Assembly: GCF_910589235.1 (NCBI RefSeq)
Contig: NC_060955.1
Span: 22,377,558 to 22,441,557 of the forward strand
Length of the DNA stretch: 64,000 bases
Direction: 5' to 3'
Source of the DNA: Vespa crabro
Lineage: Eukaryota > Arthropoda > Insecta > Hymenoptera > Vespidae
Shown here piece by piece: positions 51,805-62,850 of this stretch (the stretch's first letter is position 1; every line of letters starts with the position of its first letter). The notes beneath the pieces are model-generated. The model was not told the origin of the DNA and made no database searches. It worked only from the letters and a program-made list of their open reading frames with translations. A program made the position numbers and the translations under genes.

Positions 51805-53004
51805 ATATGTATGTCTATTATACATACAATCTTATAAGAATATTTTATAGATATACATTGGTTCATGTATATATATATATATTATATATATTATATATAT
51901 ATATATAATATATAAATATGTATACGTTTTAATTATACGCATACATGTGAACATTTGATCATCGAGATCATCCGCTTAAATAATAAGGAAGACTTTGGAT
52001 CAGGCACGCTAGCTATTGTCGTATCCTTTATTTTCGGATATCTGGAACATTGAGATTATTCATTATCATCATCATCATCATCATCTATATGTTCATATAT
52101 CGACGTATTGTATTCTCTCCTCTTCTTCATATATTTTCTTTATTTTCAAATTCTCTTTGAAATATACTTCTCTTCCTTTTTATCCAATGAAAATCATTCT
52201 CAGATAACGATATATGTTGATTATTGTATTCTTCCCCACTGGTTATTTTAATTTTCTTCAAGAACGAATTTTCTTGAAAAAAATTTTTTTTTGTTTTTTA
52301 TATATATATATATATATTTTTTTTATTTATTTACTTATTTCCTTTTCATATATACGATTTTGAAGAGATGTTTCTGTTCACATTTGAAATATCACTTTCG
52401 TTGGCACGTATGTTAGAAATCTAACGTTACACTTCCCAACACAATCTTAACACTTAATATCTAATGTGTACATAAGTATATTTATATATGTATATGTATA
52501 TGTATGTATGTATATGTATCTATATATATATATATAGAGAGAGATATATAGATATACGTCGACAATATATATATATATGTATATGGTAATGGAAGACTTT
52601 TGTGATTTTACGTTAATTTCGCGATTACATTATGTTTATTTTTCTTTCTGTCTTTGTTTTTTGATCCTTTCAATGTTCGATGTTTCTACGATGGTTTTGT
52701 GGATATTTCTTGACGCATAGCGTCGCATCGTCGCGGTCCATTCTTGCACTGAGATAGCATTCGTCGAATGATGCTAGAATAAACTCGTGTACCGTCGTCT
52801 CTCGCGCATCCCTCCAACTACCGTCTTCTCTACACCACCCATCTCTCTCATCTCCCCCTTCCTTCTCGTTATTAGCGCCGGCGCTATAGGGTAGGTCGAT
52901 ATGACCTAACCGAGGAAGGAAGGAAGAATGGGTGGGTGTATACACCCTTTGACAATCTTTCAATTTTAACTAATTAATTAATCTATTATTACTTGCATAA
53001 CAGA

Positions 53005-53054
<50 letters not shown>

Positions 53055-53855
53055 AAGAGAAAGTTTCCTACTCTTGATCAAATATCTTATCAAATCCAAA
53101 TACTATTCTATTAATTATTCTACAAAATTGTATCACAGTAAATTTTCATTAACAAATAATCGAATAAATATCTTTCTTATTTTCACATAAAATTTATAAA
53201 TGATTCATTGTAATTTATTATGAATTTTTATATGATTCATTGATTATAGATTTTCTTAAAAAGTATATATTAATTCTGCATTAATATAATTGATATTTAT
53301 ATGAATAATGCAATTGTAATCCAATTGCAATAATATCTTGTGACAGAGAAATGAATCAGATGTGAATTCTATAATGAAGTATATTCATATGACGATAGGC
53401 CTTGGAAAGAAACCTTTCAAAAGTTATGTTGAGCAATCGTGAATATGTTCATGCAATTCTTATAAAGTTACCATTCAAAACTATGACGAACTTTTTCAAG
53501 TAGTTAACAAAAAATAATTGGAATAGTAAAAAAAATATATATAATAATAAACTTTACTTTATGCGGCCAAATTCATCACGTGGTGCACTCGTCTTCATTT
53601 CTGTACCCATTAACATTGAACGATAAGATTCCACTTTCTTTGTTACTTCCTCGGTTGTAAATCTGTAAGAACGAATTTTATAACGATAATTAAATTTATT
53701 CTGCCAATTGTAAGTATATATTAAATTCTTAATTAATATAACATCTGACATTTATAGGCAAAATTTTAACTCAATGATATTTGTAAATACAAAGAATTAA
53801 ATTAAAAAATTGCAAAATAGCAACAAAGTACTATATAGGTTTTCTTATTACTTTT

Positions 53856-53889
<34 letters not shown>

Positions 53890-54268
53890 CACATAAAACT
53901 ATAGTATTAAAAATTATTATATAAAGCAAAATTTTTTTATTAATTTCATTTCATCAATAGTATCATATGGATTAATATATATGAATATAAATAAATAAGA
54001 AATAAGTATAATAACAAAGAGCATAAAAATATATCTACCCTTGTTCTTCCAAAATGTCTGCTAATTCGGCACATTTAACTTCAACTTTTCGCTTTCTGAC
54101 ATGATCAAGAATCTCCTTATTAGGTTGTTTATTTATTTGTTCTATCTTTCCTTCATCAGTTTTATAATTAACTTTATCCTTTGTTTTGCGTATAATAGCC
54201 CAGTTTCTTTGAACATGTCCATTGGTTCCAGATCCACGGGGTGTTTGAAGACCAATACCATTATACAT
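40871..54268 (-). CDS. Srrm234: Srrm2/3/4-type SR-repeat splicing factor with cwf21 and eMIC regions
   Basis: Spliceosome-associated RS-rich protein; relatives sit near the active site (cwf21/Cwc21) and promote neural microexon inclusion (eMIC). Exons: 54268-54039, 53662-53558, 48528-48247, 46388-46263, 46145-46067, 45196-45141, 45053-42933, 42780-42607 and 41021-40871. They give about 1107 residues. The N-terminus MYNGIGLQTPRGSGTNGHVQ and the segment ILDHVRKRKVEVKCAELADI form the cwf21 region (about 1-100). RETHQIAEAQQEKNAKLREAFG and SSLDPERRAREA match SRRM2. Lys-rich and then RS-rich tracts fill exons 3-7, including SKKSRSRS repeats and a poly-Thr stretch. The last two exons give SPSFLDRRRITSARKRPIPYHRP, followed by a Ser-rich tail: the eMIC signature of SRRM3/4. 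A 4.9-kb intron separates exons 2 and 3. Junctions are almost all phase 2. Confidence 0.92.
41022..42606. other. SRRM last intron
   Basis: Separates the two eMIC exons. If it is retained, translation stops almost at once (TAA at 42605-42603), giving a product ending RRRITR. Contains a (GA)n tract at 42179-42250 and A/T-rich pentamer repeats at 42430-42483. Confidence 0.7.
42179..42250. repeat. (GA)n microsatellite in the SRRM last intron
   Basis: A near-perfect GA run of about 35 units, read as (CT)n on the gene strand; a long pyrimidine tract that could bind PTB-type factors. Confidence 0.9.
42809..42870. repeat. (CA)n-type repeat in an SRRM intron
   Basis: CA units with CACG variants lie between exons 7 and 8, upstream of the exon 8 acceptor when read on the gene strand (as TG/GTGC). 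Confidence 0.85.
49233..49380. repeat. 34-bp GC-rich minisatellite, four copies plus part
   Basis: The unit begins GAGACGAAAGAGGGGAGTGG and ends GGATGCAGGGGTGC. Copies differ at a few positions, and the fourth is one base longer. A degenerate copy precedes it at about 49199-49232. It lies in SRRM intron 2, in the most GC-rich part of the intron. Confidence 0.9.
49491..49550. repeat. (TA)n microsatellite
   Basis: About 30 uninterrupted TA units about 110 bp beyond the GC-rich minisatellite. Confidence 0.95.
50321..50601 (-). CDS. Candidate alternative first coding exon of the SRRM gene
   Basis: A minus-strand frame starts MTMSTTTPTPTPTQKVARGR, continues basic and Gln-rich (KVFKRGRKRKLQQALNEKKR), and reaches RSVV followed by a GTAAAC donor in phase 2. 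Joining it to the SRRM exon at 48528 keeps the frame (S-V-R-E-T-H-Q). Base composition is more balanced than the surrounding intron. The product would lack the cwf21 region. No homologue is recognised, and it could be an intronic open frame, so confidence is modest. An internal-exon role cannot be excluded because its 5' boundary is unknown. Confidence 0.4.
53004..53038. repeat. (GA)n microsatellite in SRRM intron 2
   Basis: A perfect GA run with GAAA-interrupted extension to about 53060. Confidence 0.9.
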
Positions 54269-56209
54269 TTTATGTAATAACTGCAAGTTCTAAGTAATAA
54301 AAATCTTTTATCATCTATCTATTATGTAATATATCAGTGATTAAAAGTAAATATCAATGATTAATTATTTTAAAGATTTAATTTATTTTCTTTTTTATCT
54401 TTTTTTCTTTTTAATTTTTGGTTTTCTTAAATATTCGATTTTATCATCAACAAAAATTCTACATTTTCCGATTATAATTTATACAATTATATTAGCATTT
54501 GAATATTATCAATAAATATTATTAAAATGTTCTCCTCATTGAACTCTATTCAATATTAAAGTTATGTGTGTCACGAATAGAGATTCCATTAATCAAAAAT
54601 ATGCTATATATCTTGAAAAAAAAAAAAAGGAAAAAAAAAAGAAAGAAAAAGAAAAAAGAGAAAATATTTAGAGATTTACTTTTCTATAGATTTATACTTA
54701 ACCTATAAAGTCAATAAATGAAATTGTTATGGAAATAATAATTGCAACTATTAAATAGTAAAAAAAGTGATATAAAAAGAAATAACATATAATGTGAAGA
54801 ACAGAGGACAAACGATAGGTTAGAATAAAGCAAACGCAAATTATTGATCGAATAGCTTCTGACGCAAATACATTCTTCAGAACTCACGTTTCAAACTTGA
54901 TCCAATTTATTGCATAGAAATCACTTAGAATATCGTCAACTCTGTCTATATCATAAACAACTCACATAAACTAAAATTCAACGGTCAATCCCTAAATTAA
55001 AGCGCGAATAACACTCCACGTTTTCTATAGCGTTGCCGTTATTACACGATTATTACCGAATTTCAACGTATGGTGGCGTTATACGTCAAGCTATGTTATT
55101 TTATGCGCATGTCATCCATTATTCTACGTTCAAGAAATATTTTGTATTCGGATTAATTCTAAGTAATACTATGTATCTAACATATCATATTTAATGTTTT
55201 TTTCTTTTCTGGTTTTTTTCTTTCTTTTTTTTTTTTTTTTTTTTCGTAATTATATGCAATATAATTATTATAATTATTATAATTATTATAATTATTATAG
55301 CTATTATAATTATTATAATTACAATTATGATAATTACAAAAGAATACGCATACGATAATTTTCTACTTTAAGCCCTTACGTACTTTTTATATATTTCATA
55401 TGGAACATTTGATATAAAAAAAATCTTTCTGAAAATATATACTTTTACAATAATTTACTTATTATTATCTTATTAAACATTTGCGTAACTATTAAAATTA
55501 ATGTTGTTTCTAATGATCGATAATTTATTACGCTCCTGGGTATAATTTTTTATCTAACAACAAATATTTGAACACGCATATCAGTTCTAATAATTATAAA
55601 ATTTAATTTAATGAAAGATGGAATTATTTATCATTGTCGTCATCATTCATTACCGCGTGTCAATCTACATAACAATTATTTTCTCAATTGAAAATATGAC
55701 GTCAGTAAAACGTTTAAGCGCTGTACTCGGAAGTACAGTACGAGTATGCGCGCATCTAGTTTGTATTTCTTTATAGTTATGTATATCAACAGTTCTTTAA
55801 TATAATTTAAAGAGAAAATAATTTGTTTTTGAGAAGCATTAAATATGATAAGGTTGCAAAATATTTTTTTTATTTATATGATATTTATTGTTTATATAAT
55901 ACAATGAATAATAATTCTTGAATTTGTGTACTACTTTAGTGATCTTAAAAAAGGGCGAGCCATCTGTGTTGAGTAAAGAAATGTGATATATGTATGTAGT
56001 TCAACGAAATATTCATGAAAATCTATAATATTTTATTGGAAATATCTAATGGAATTTAACGCGTTGCTATATCTTTTATTTATTATATTAAATGTATAAA
56101 ACAATAATATAATTTTTAACACACGAAATGTTTATACAAAGAAGATTGTGTTTTATTGACAAGTTGGATTAATGAAAATATTTATCAAAGTTAAAATTTC
56201 TATAACAAG
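54269..56209. other. Divergent promoter region, SRRM and synergin
   Basis: No coding exon. Contains the 5' UTR/promoter of SRRM at the left and of synergin at the right. (TTATAA)-like repeats at 55257-55330, poly(T) near 55227, and a CRE-containing segment at 55690-55760. Confidence 0.55.
55697..55738. promoter_or_regulatory. CRE palindrome and inverted-repeat cluster
   Basis: A full CRE palindrome, TGACGTCA, lies at 55697-55704. It is followed by CTGTAC (55721-55726) and its inverted copy GTACAG (55733-55738), with CGGAAGT (Ets-like) between them. The segment is GC-richer than its surroundings. It lies about 500 bp upstream of the synergin start codon. Assignment as promoter is inference. 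Confidence 0.45.
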
Positions 56210-59062
56210 ATGAATAAAAGTCACATGGATAAAAGATTAAATCAGCTACCAACTTGGTTGTGGGCTAATTCCGCTACTTTACCACCGATATATAAAATTG
56301 TATGGGAAGCAGTAAGAGAAGATAGAATTAAATCTAATGGATTGCAGACTGAAGTTTTAGTCGACACTAATAAAGTTTTTCCATTATTACTTACGAGCCA
56401 ACTCTCAATGGAGGTTCTAGGTCATATATGGAATTTGGCTAATCAAAAATATGCCGGACAACTTACAGAACAAGAACTTTATATCGTACTTGCTCTTGTT
56501 GCTGCCGCACAAGCATCTTATACGTTTAATAGCTTAGATATATTACATTTACTTCCATTTCCGCCAATTCCATATTTAAATATAGAATGTGTATTAAATG
56601 TTCAATCTACAATGTATGTTAATGCCTCATCAAAATATCAAGCTAATAAAAAGGAGGAATCTAATAATAAATCAATGAATTTTGAAGAAAAATATACGTC
56701 TGAAGTTAAAGGAAAAATAAATAAAACTGGCCAATTAACATTTGATTCCAATTTACCAGTATCAAATGTATTAGATAAGACACCATATTTAGACAATGAG
56801 ACATGTTCCACTCTAATGATAAGTTCTAATTCATCAAATCCATGCCCTCGAGATTATTCCAAATATACTAAAATTCGTTCAGAAATGAAAAGTAATATAT
56901 GTACGTTAGATAATAATGATGATTTTTCTGAATTTCAAAGTGCTCCTATTGTCAATAATACACCTAGCATGTCGAATTGGGATATGAGACAAGGCTCTGC
57001 AATTGGAAGTAGACTTGCAAATCATAACTTAGGTGTTAAGAAACCAGTTGAAAAACCTAAAAGAAATAATACAAATTCTAAAACTATGAACTTTCATATG
57101 CAAACGCATACTTCTTTATCATCTTTAAATCCTGTCTCTCAAAATTTATCATTAGAACGTTTATCAGAATTATTTCCTAAATGTGCGATAAAAAATCAAT
57201 CGAAAACTGTAATATTAAAAGATACTATTATAAGAAATAATGATTTATCAAAGGACAATGGTGAAACTATAAGAGATCTGAAAGCTAATATATTAGAAAA
57301 TATACAATTATCTGGTAATAAATCTATAATGTGTAAATTAGAATCTACTGATAAGGTATGTATATTAACAATTAGTAAAATATATAAGAAATGTAGAAAT
57401 TATATGATAATATACAAAAACATTCAAAACAATGATTTTTTTCTGCAGGCTGGTATTAAAGAAGTAAAATCTGATCAACGAGATTTAATGAATTTACAAT
57501 CTACTGAAGATAAATACAGTGCATTACGTGCATTAGTAAATGAAACATCTGTAACAAATAAAACAAACTCTGTTGACAATATTGCATCAAATGATGAATT
57601 TGGAGAATTTGTTTCTGCCGAACAAACAATTACTGACGCTAATTCTATTTTGGATAATTCCAATCCTGAATACTTCAGAGATACAATAACAAGTTTTGAA
57701 ACAAAGTCTTTTAATAACACTGATGATAATAATACAGCAGGTATTGACATTATACAAGATATATCTCAATCTTTGAACAATGTCAAATTTGGAGACAATA
57801 TTGAAGAACAAAGAATTAATGAAAAATTTGAACCTAAAATTGAACCAGGTATGATAACAATATATATTTAAATATTTTATTATACAGTTTTTATTATTGA
57901 AGTCTTTTCTAAATGAAAATGTGGGATAATTTTGACTATTCTTGCCAAAGTAATTTTATCATTATTATATTTGTAAAATATAAATAAAAGGAAAATAGAG
58001 TTAACATAATTAATGCAATGTATAAAATATATATATATATAAAATATTTTCGATAAATAATTATACAAAAATTTAATTACATAAAATTGCCTTTAGGTAA
58101 ACTTATTCAAATGGAAGATGCTATATCTCTTAATAGTATAGAATTGATGAATGGAATATCTGATCGGACAATAACAAGATCAGGTTCTGTACCTAGCTTA
58201 GATCTAAAATCCTTTTTACCTACAAATTCAGAAGAAGATCAAATAATACAAATAACACAGCAGGTATGACAATATCAAAATATGAATAGAAAAATAAAAT
58301 ACATATATAAAAATGCTAAAAATAATACTTTACAGACAGTTTATTGGGAGTGGAAACAATATATGGAAAGTTGTATATCATTATTACAAATCGCAGCTAA
58401 TATATTCACTAATATAACATCCGAAGTTATATTAAATGAAGTATTAAATTCCGCACAAGGATACAATTTTCTTTGTAGTAAGTAATTTCATTAATCTCCT
58501 ATAAGTGAATATATAAAATGTAATACTTTAGAATACAAAATTTTTCTTTGTATTTATTAGATTTAGCTGAAGTTGCAGCAGTTTGTAGACGAGTCAATTT
58601 TTCATATAAGGAAATGGATATAAATATTATCGGATTTGATGATCTTCTTATGGATATCGATAGAATTTGGGCAGAAATGGAACCCTTTTATGCTAATATA
58701 CCAGTAAGAAAATATATATACATACATATATACACACATTTCATATAACAAATTTTCTATTATCCTTTATACATTTTTTATAACATAATTATCTAACTAC
58801 GTTTATTAATCCAACTGTATTTTCCATATTATTGTAGATCGTAACAGAACTACCAACTTGGCCTTTGCATCAAGGTGAATGCATTTCTTGTGCGCTCTGT
58901 TTAACTGTCATTACCAGCGACAAAGTAATTTATAATGAAAATAATTATCACGTAACCTGTGCAAATTTATGGCTGAATTGTGTAAACAATCAATTGCCTG
59001 CGATACAATATCCCACATTCTATTCCTTTACAAACATATGTTCAACTAATAATCACATTTGA
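56210..59062 (+). CDS. Synrg: Gamma-synergin (AP-1 gamma-ear-binding EH-domain protein)
   Basis: Clathrin-adaptor accessory protein of the trans-Golgi/endosome; binds AP-1 through acidic-Phe motifs. Exons: 56210-57355, 57449-57848, 58097-58263, 58336-58477, 58561-58703 and 58838-59062, about 740 residues. The N-terminal EH-like domain spans about residues 10-105 (LPTWLWANSATLPPIYKIVW through LTEQELYIVLALVAAAQ). Adaptor-binding motifs are NDDFSEFQSAP (about 240) and NDEFGEFVSAE. The C-terminal region has LPTWPLHQGECISCALCL and YHVTCANLWLNC, as in synergins. Intron 1 is 93 bp with no stop in frame, so an unspliced reading would add 31 residues; its GTATGT and T-rich CAG acceptor argue that it is a true intron. 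It converges on Spt4. Confidence 0.9.
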
Positions 59063-59405
59063 CACTAACTTAAATAAAGTTATATTTCGAGTTACATTGT
59101 ACAGTTTAATCAGAAGAAAATACAGTATTCAAGTTGGAAAAATAAAAATGATGCAACCATACATCTTTTGTATGATACATCTAATTTTATTATTAGCTAA
59201 ATAACAAAAATATTTCAAATAGATCGAGTTAAAGGCACACTCTGTCTATTATACTATTCTGTATTGTATATAAGTATTCTTTAATCACAATTACATTTAT
59301 AAAATATATATATATATATACATATATTTATGGTCATGTTAAATAGTTATAGAAATCAGTAGGAAAATTATAAATATAATAAATATTTATTATTGGAATA
59401 TATAT

Positions 59406-60090
59406 TTATCTTTGACTTGTATCTCTTGGTCTATAAACTATACCTCTACTTTTCATTTCTCTTATAACACCTGCTGGAAGGCGACCCGATACCGATATCG
59501 CATAAACTCCTTTACAAAAACGATCTGAAAAAAAAAAAAAAAACATATTAAGTTTAATACGAGAAATGAAACATGCAAATCTTTTCAAATATTTATGTAA
59601 AATTTAAAATATCTATTTTTGATAATATTCAATTACTTACTAATTCTTTGCCATTTGCATACCCAACTATCTTCTGGACTCATTGCTGCAATCATGCTGA
59701 ATAATAGAAAAACGAAATAATTATGAAATAATTTATAATTCAAAAAGGAATATTTTTATGAATGTCACAAATCAAAAGTTTTATTTATATTATAAACGTT
59801 AAAAAGTAAAAAAGATTTACCCATCGAAATTAGAACTCGTACAATCAAAAACATTGTCTTTATTATTTTTCATACGTAGAAATTCATCGCAATTGTCACA
59901 GCCATCAAATTCGAACTGATCGAAAGTCTACGACAATTAAATAGAAAAAAATATTACATATAAATAAAATATAAATTTGTTTTTATGTTCGGAAAATTAT
60001 TTCATAAAAATATATATATATATATACCTTAATCAACGAGCATACTAAACATGCTCTTAGACCACGTAAATCTTTCGGCACCGTTTCCAT
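59406..60090 (-). CDS. spt4: Transcription elongation factor Spt4
   Basis: Zinc-binding partner of Spt5 in DSIF, which binds RNA polymerase II and controls pausing and elongation. Exons: 60090-60028, 59927-59821, 59696-59641 and 59524-59406, about 114 residues (human SUPT4H1 117). It starts METVPKDLRGLRACLVCSL. The zinc ligands are C14, C17, C31 and C34 (CLVC and CDNC). Then come VFDCTSSNFDGMIAAMSPED and the Spt5-contacting C-terminal part, ending SRGIVYRPRDTSQR. The segment KWQRINRFCKGVYAISVSGR carries an extra Cys relative to the human sequence. It is a single-copy housekeeping gene; identity is secure. Confidence 0.97.
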
Positions 60091-62125
60091 TGATATAATA
60101 AAATTATACACTTTCTTTTTAAAATGTTTATAATTAATTAATTTTTCTACTATTTATAGGTTAAGTCTTGGAATCATTTGAAATGAATCAAATATGACTG
60201 ACGAATTAACAATGAGATTTGGAAAAAGAAGACGCACCACTATTTCATATGTCCAAACTATTCCCCTAGCGGTACTAATATGAAACAAACTCTTTAACTT
60301 TAAAACTGTTTATGATTTTTCGCTCGTAGCATAAGCGACTTTAGCGACAGGTACGGGTAAAATATGAACTACAATCTTTGAAGTATTATTAACAATGTAA
60401 AATGTTAGAAATTTAATGTTTAATCAGAATTAAATTGAAAGGACTTTGAAAATACATTGAAATATGCAATTTATGTTTATATTTTGCAATTCTAACAACT
60501 CCTTAATAAAAATTTAAAGTATTAGAATTTTAAATTAAAATTATTTTAAGTTTCTCGCGCGTTACGATTTTTTTAATATTTAAACGAATATATTATTATT
60601 TATATATTTATTTATTCTACTCCGTATACATTTATACTGTTTAGATAATCATATATCATGTAGGATGTACATAATTTATATAATATTTCAATATTATATA
60701 TTATTATTACTAGTAATAATAATAATAATATAATTAAATAAATATATAATAATATAATGATAATAATGAAATCACAAGGAAATAATGTTCAGAATTTTAC
60801 TTCATAGATAATATGGTAATGAGTTCATGTTTTGATTTTTGTAAAAATAATATATATATATATATATACAAGAAGAATAAATTAGTTCATTATGTTCGTT
60901 TATATCAATAAAGTAAAAAAAAAAAAAATTACGAACGCAATCCATCCTGTTTTGAATCTACTATTTTAATATATATCTTTATACTAAATAACGTATCTAA
61001 ATGCTTGCTATTATACTAAACGTTTTTTATAATATTTTAATATTTTTAATATATACAATATAAAAGAAAATACTGTTAAATTTTAGAAAAAATATTTTTC
61101 TTATAACAATATTTTTTTATAAACATAGAAATATATATTTTCTTATTTTTACCATAGGATCATCATCGGAAGCTCTTTAAATTGTTTGAATGAGTTAATA
61201 TAATTCCTCCGTGTGAACATTGCGAAATGCATTTTGTTGCATTTGTAATAAATCAGAAGATCTACGCATCGGTTTACGCATTAAACGATGTAGCAATCAT
61301 GTTATATTTCTAAAATATATACTATTCAAATGTTCATATAAAAATCGATGATAGGAATATGAATTTTTCTTTTTTTGCCGTAAAGTTCAAAGGGCGCTCG
61401 CTATAAAAAATCTTCTTTTCACGTAAAAAAATCACGCAGCATTTATGATGAATAACGACGTCCAAACATAATTCTTGATCAATTTTGCTGGACAAGATTT
61501 CATTATAAAGGTGAACTAAACAAAATTGTCTATGCAATTAAAATTATGTGATAATTAAAAATAAAATAAATAAAAAAAAAAAAAAAAAAAAAAGAAAACA
61601 CAAGTATTAATATACCTTCTATTTACATATTATTCTTACATATTTTCTATTTACATATTATAAATATATACGTATAAATAGAACGTTTCTATGTACACAC
61701 TCGTATAAAATTTTTCATGATGATCGTCATTTCATCATGCAGTACATATATATATATATTTATATATATACATATACATATGGTAGATTGAATAAATTTC
61801 GATGATTTTAATTATCATCATCGAATATGTCTATTTATTTAATCAATATTTTATAGTCAATACGTTGCGTTGTGTACATTATATTTGTAATGTAATAATC
61901 AAAATATATTGTTAAGTAATAAAGAAAAAGAAAAATCAAAATGAACAATCAGAAAAGTTAAATAAAATTCATTGATAAACGGTGGGACTTAATGGTCATT
62001 TTAACAATGTATCAACTACCACTTTGATTTTTTTCATTATTCATGATCTTTCCTTCCTTTTCATATTCATTCATACAGATACATCATAATTTCTAAAAAT
62101 TCTATAATCGATCAATCAGTCTTCG

Positions 62126-62189
<64 letters not shown>

Positions 62190-62336
62190 TCCTTTCTCTC
62201 TTTCTCTCTCTCTTTCCCTTTCTTTTTCTTTCTCTAACGCGAACGAAGCGATCTCTCCTCGCACATAGAAAAAGAAATGCGAGTTGTATTTGTTTTTTGT
62301 TTAGTACTTTCAAAAGAAAACCTTGTGGATACTCGT
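60091..62336. other. Spacer, Spt4 promoter to the unnamed gene
   Basis: AT-rich with no coding exon seen. The Spt4 promoter is presumably within 60091-60360. (TA)n near 60850, poly(A) at 61569-61593 and (CT)n at 62130-62185. The right end is probably the 3' UTR of the unnamed minus-strand gene. Confidence 0.5.
62130..62185. repeat. (CT)n microsatellite
   Basis: About 27 perfect CT units, extended by TTTCTC variants to about 62235, roughly 100-200 bases beyond the stop codon of the unnamed gene. Confidence 0.95.
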
Positions 62337-62795
62337 TCAATGATAATCTACGTCATGATCTTCGATCGATATTCGCCTAAGTGTTATGTATCTCGGTGAA
62401 CCTTCACGATGTCCTTCGTTAGTCGTTTCCTTCCTTCGGCCTAGTTCACTTATCAATGGCATATCTTTTCTATCATTATTGAAACGTTTATTTCTGTAAG
62501 ATGATCTATCAAAATTTCCCTCGATATCACTTATAGATGTTAATAATGGCATGGTGTATTTAAATTCATCGATATCATCGTCTCTAGGCCGAAGTCTCAT
62601 TCTATCATCTGGAACTGGACGTCCATCCGGATAAACACGTGTTACCATTGGTCCGATCAAATATGGACCAACATGAATGTAATCATTCGTTGACACGCTT
62701 TCCTCTGTAATACTATTCGTCTCGCTATCATCATTTCCTGTAAATATATTGAACAAATTAGATATAGAATGACTTTAATATTTTTCACACGTATG

Positions 62796-62850
<55 letters not shown>

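Larger units (their letters stand above)
48529..53557. other. Large SRRM intron 2
   Basis: Five kilobases of mainly AT-rich DNA containing a possible alternative first exon (50321-50601), a 34-bp minisatellite (49233-49380), (TA)n (49491-49550, 51767-51799), (GA)n (49101-49121, 53004-53038), a (GC)n-like run at 51427-51440 and a GC-richer island at 52670-52930. Long minus-strand frames over the minisatellite are repeat translations. Confidence 0.6.

Noticed and set aside
52670..52963. 97-codon minus-strand frame in SRRM intron 2
   Set aside because: No recognisable domain and no supporting splice sites; better explained as a GC-richer noncoding island.
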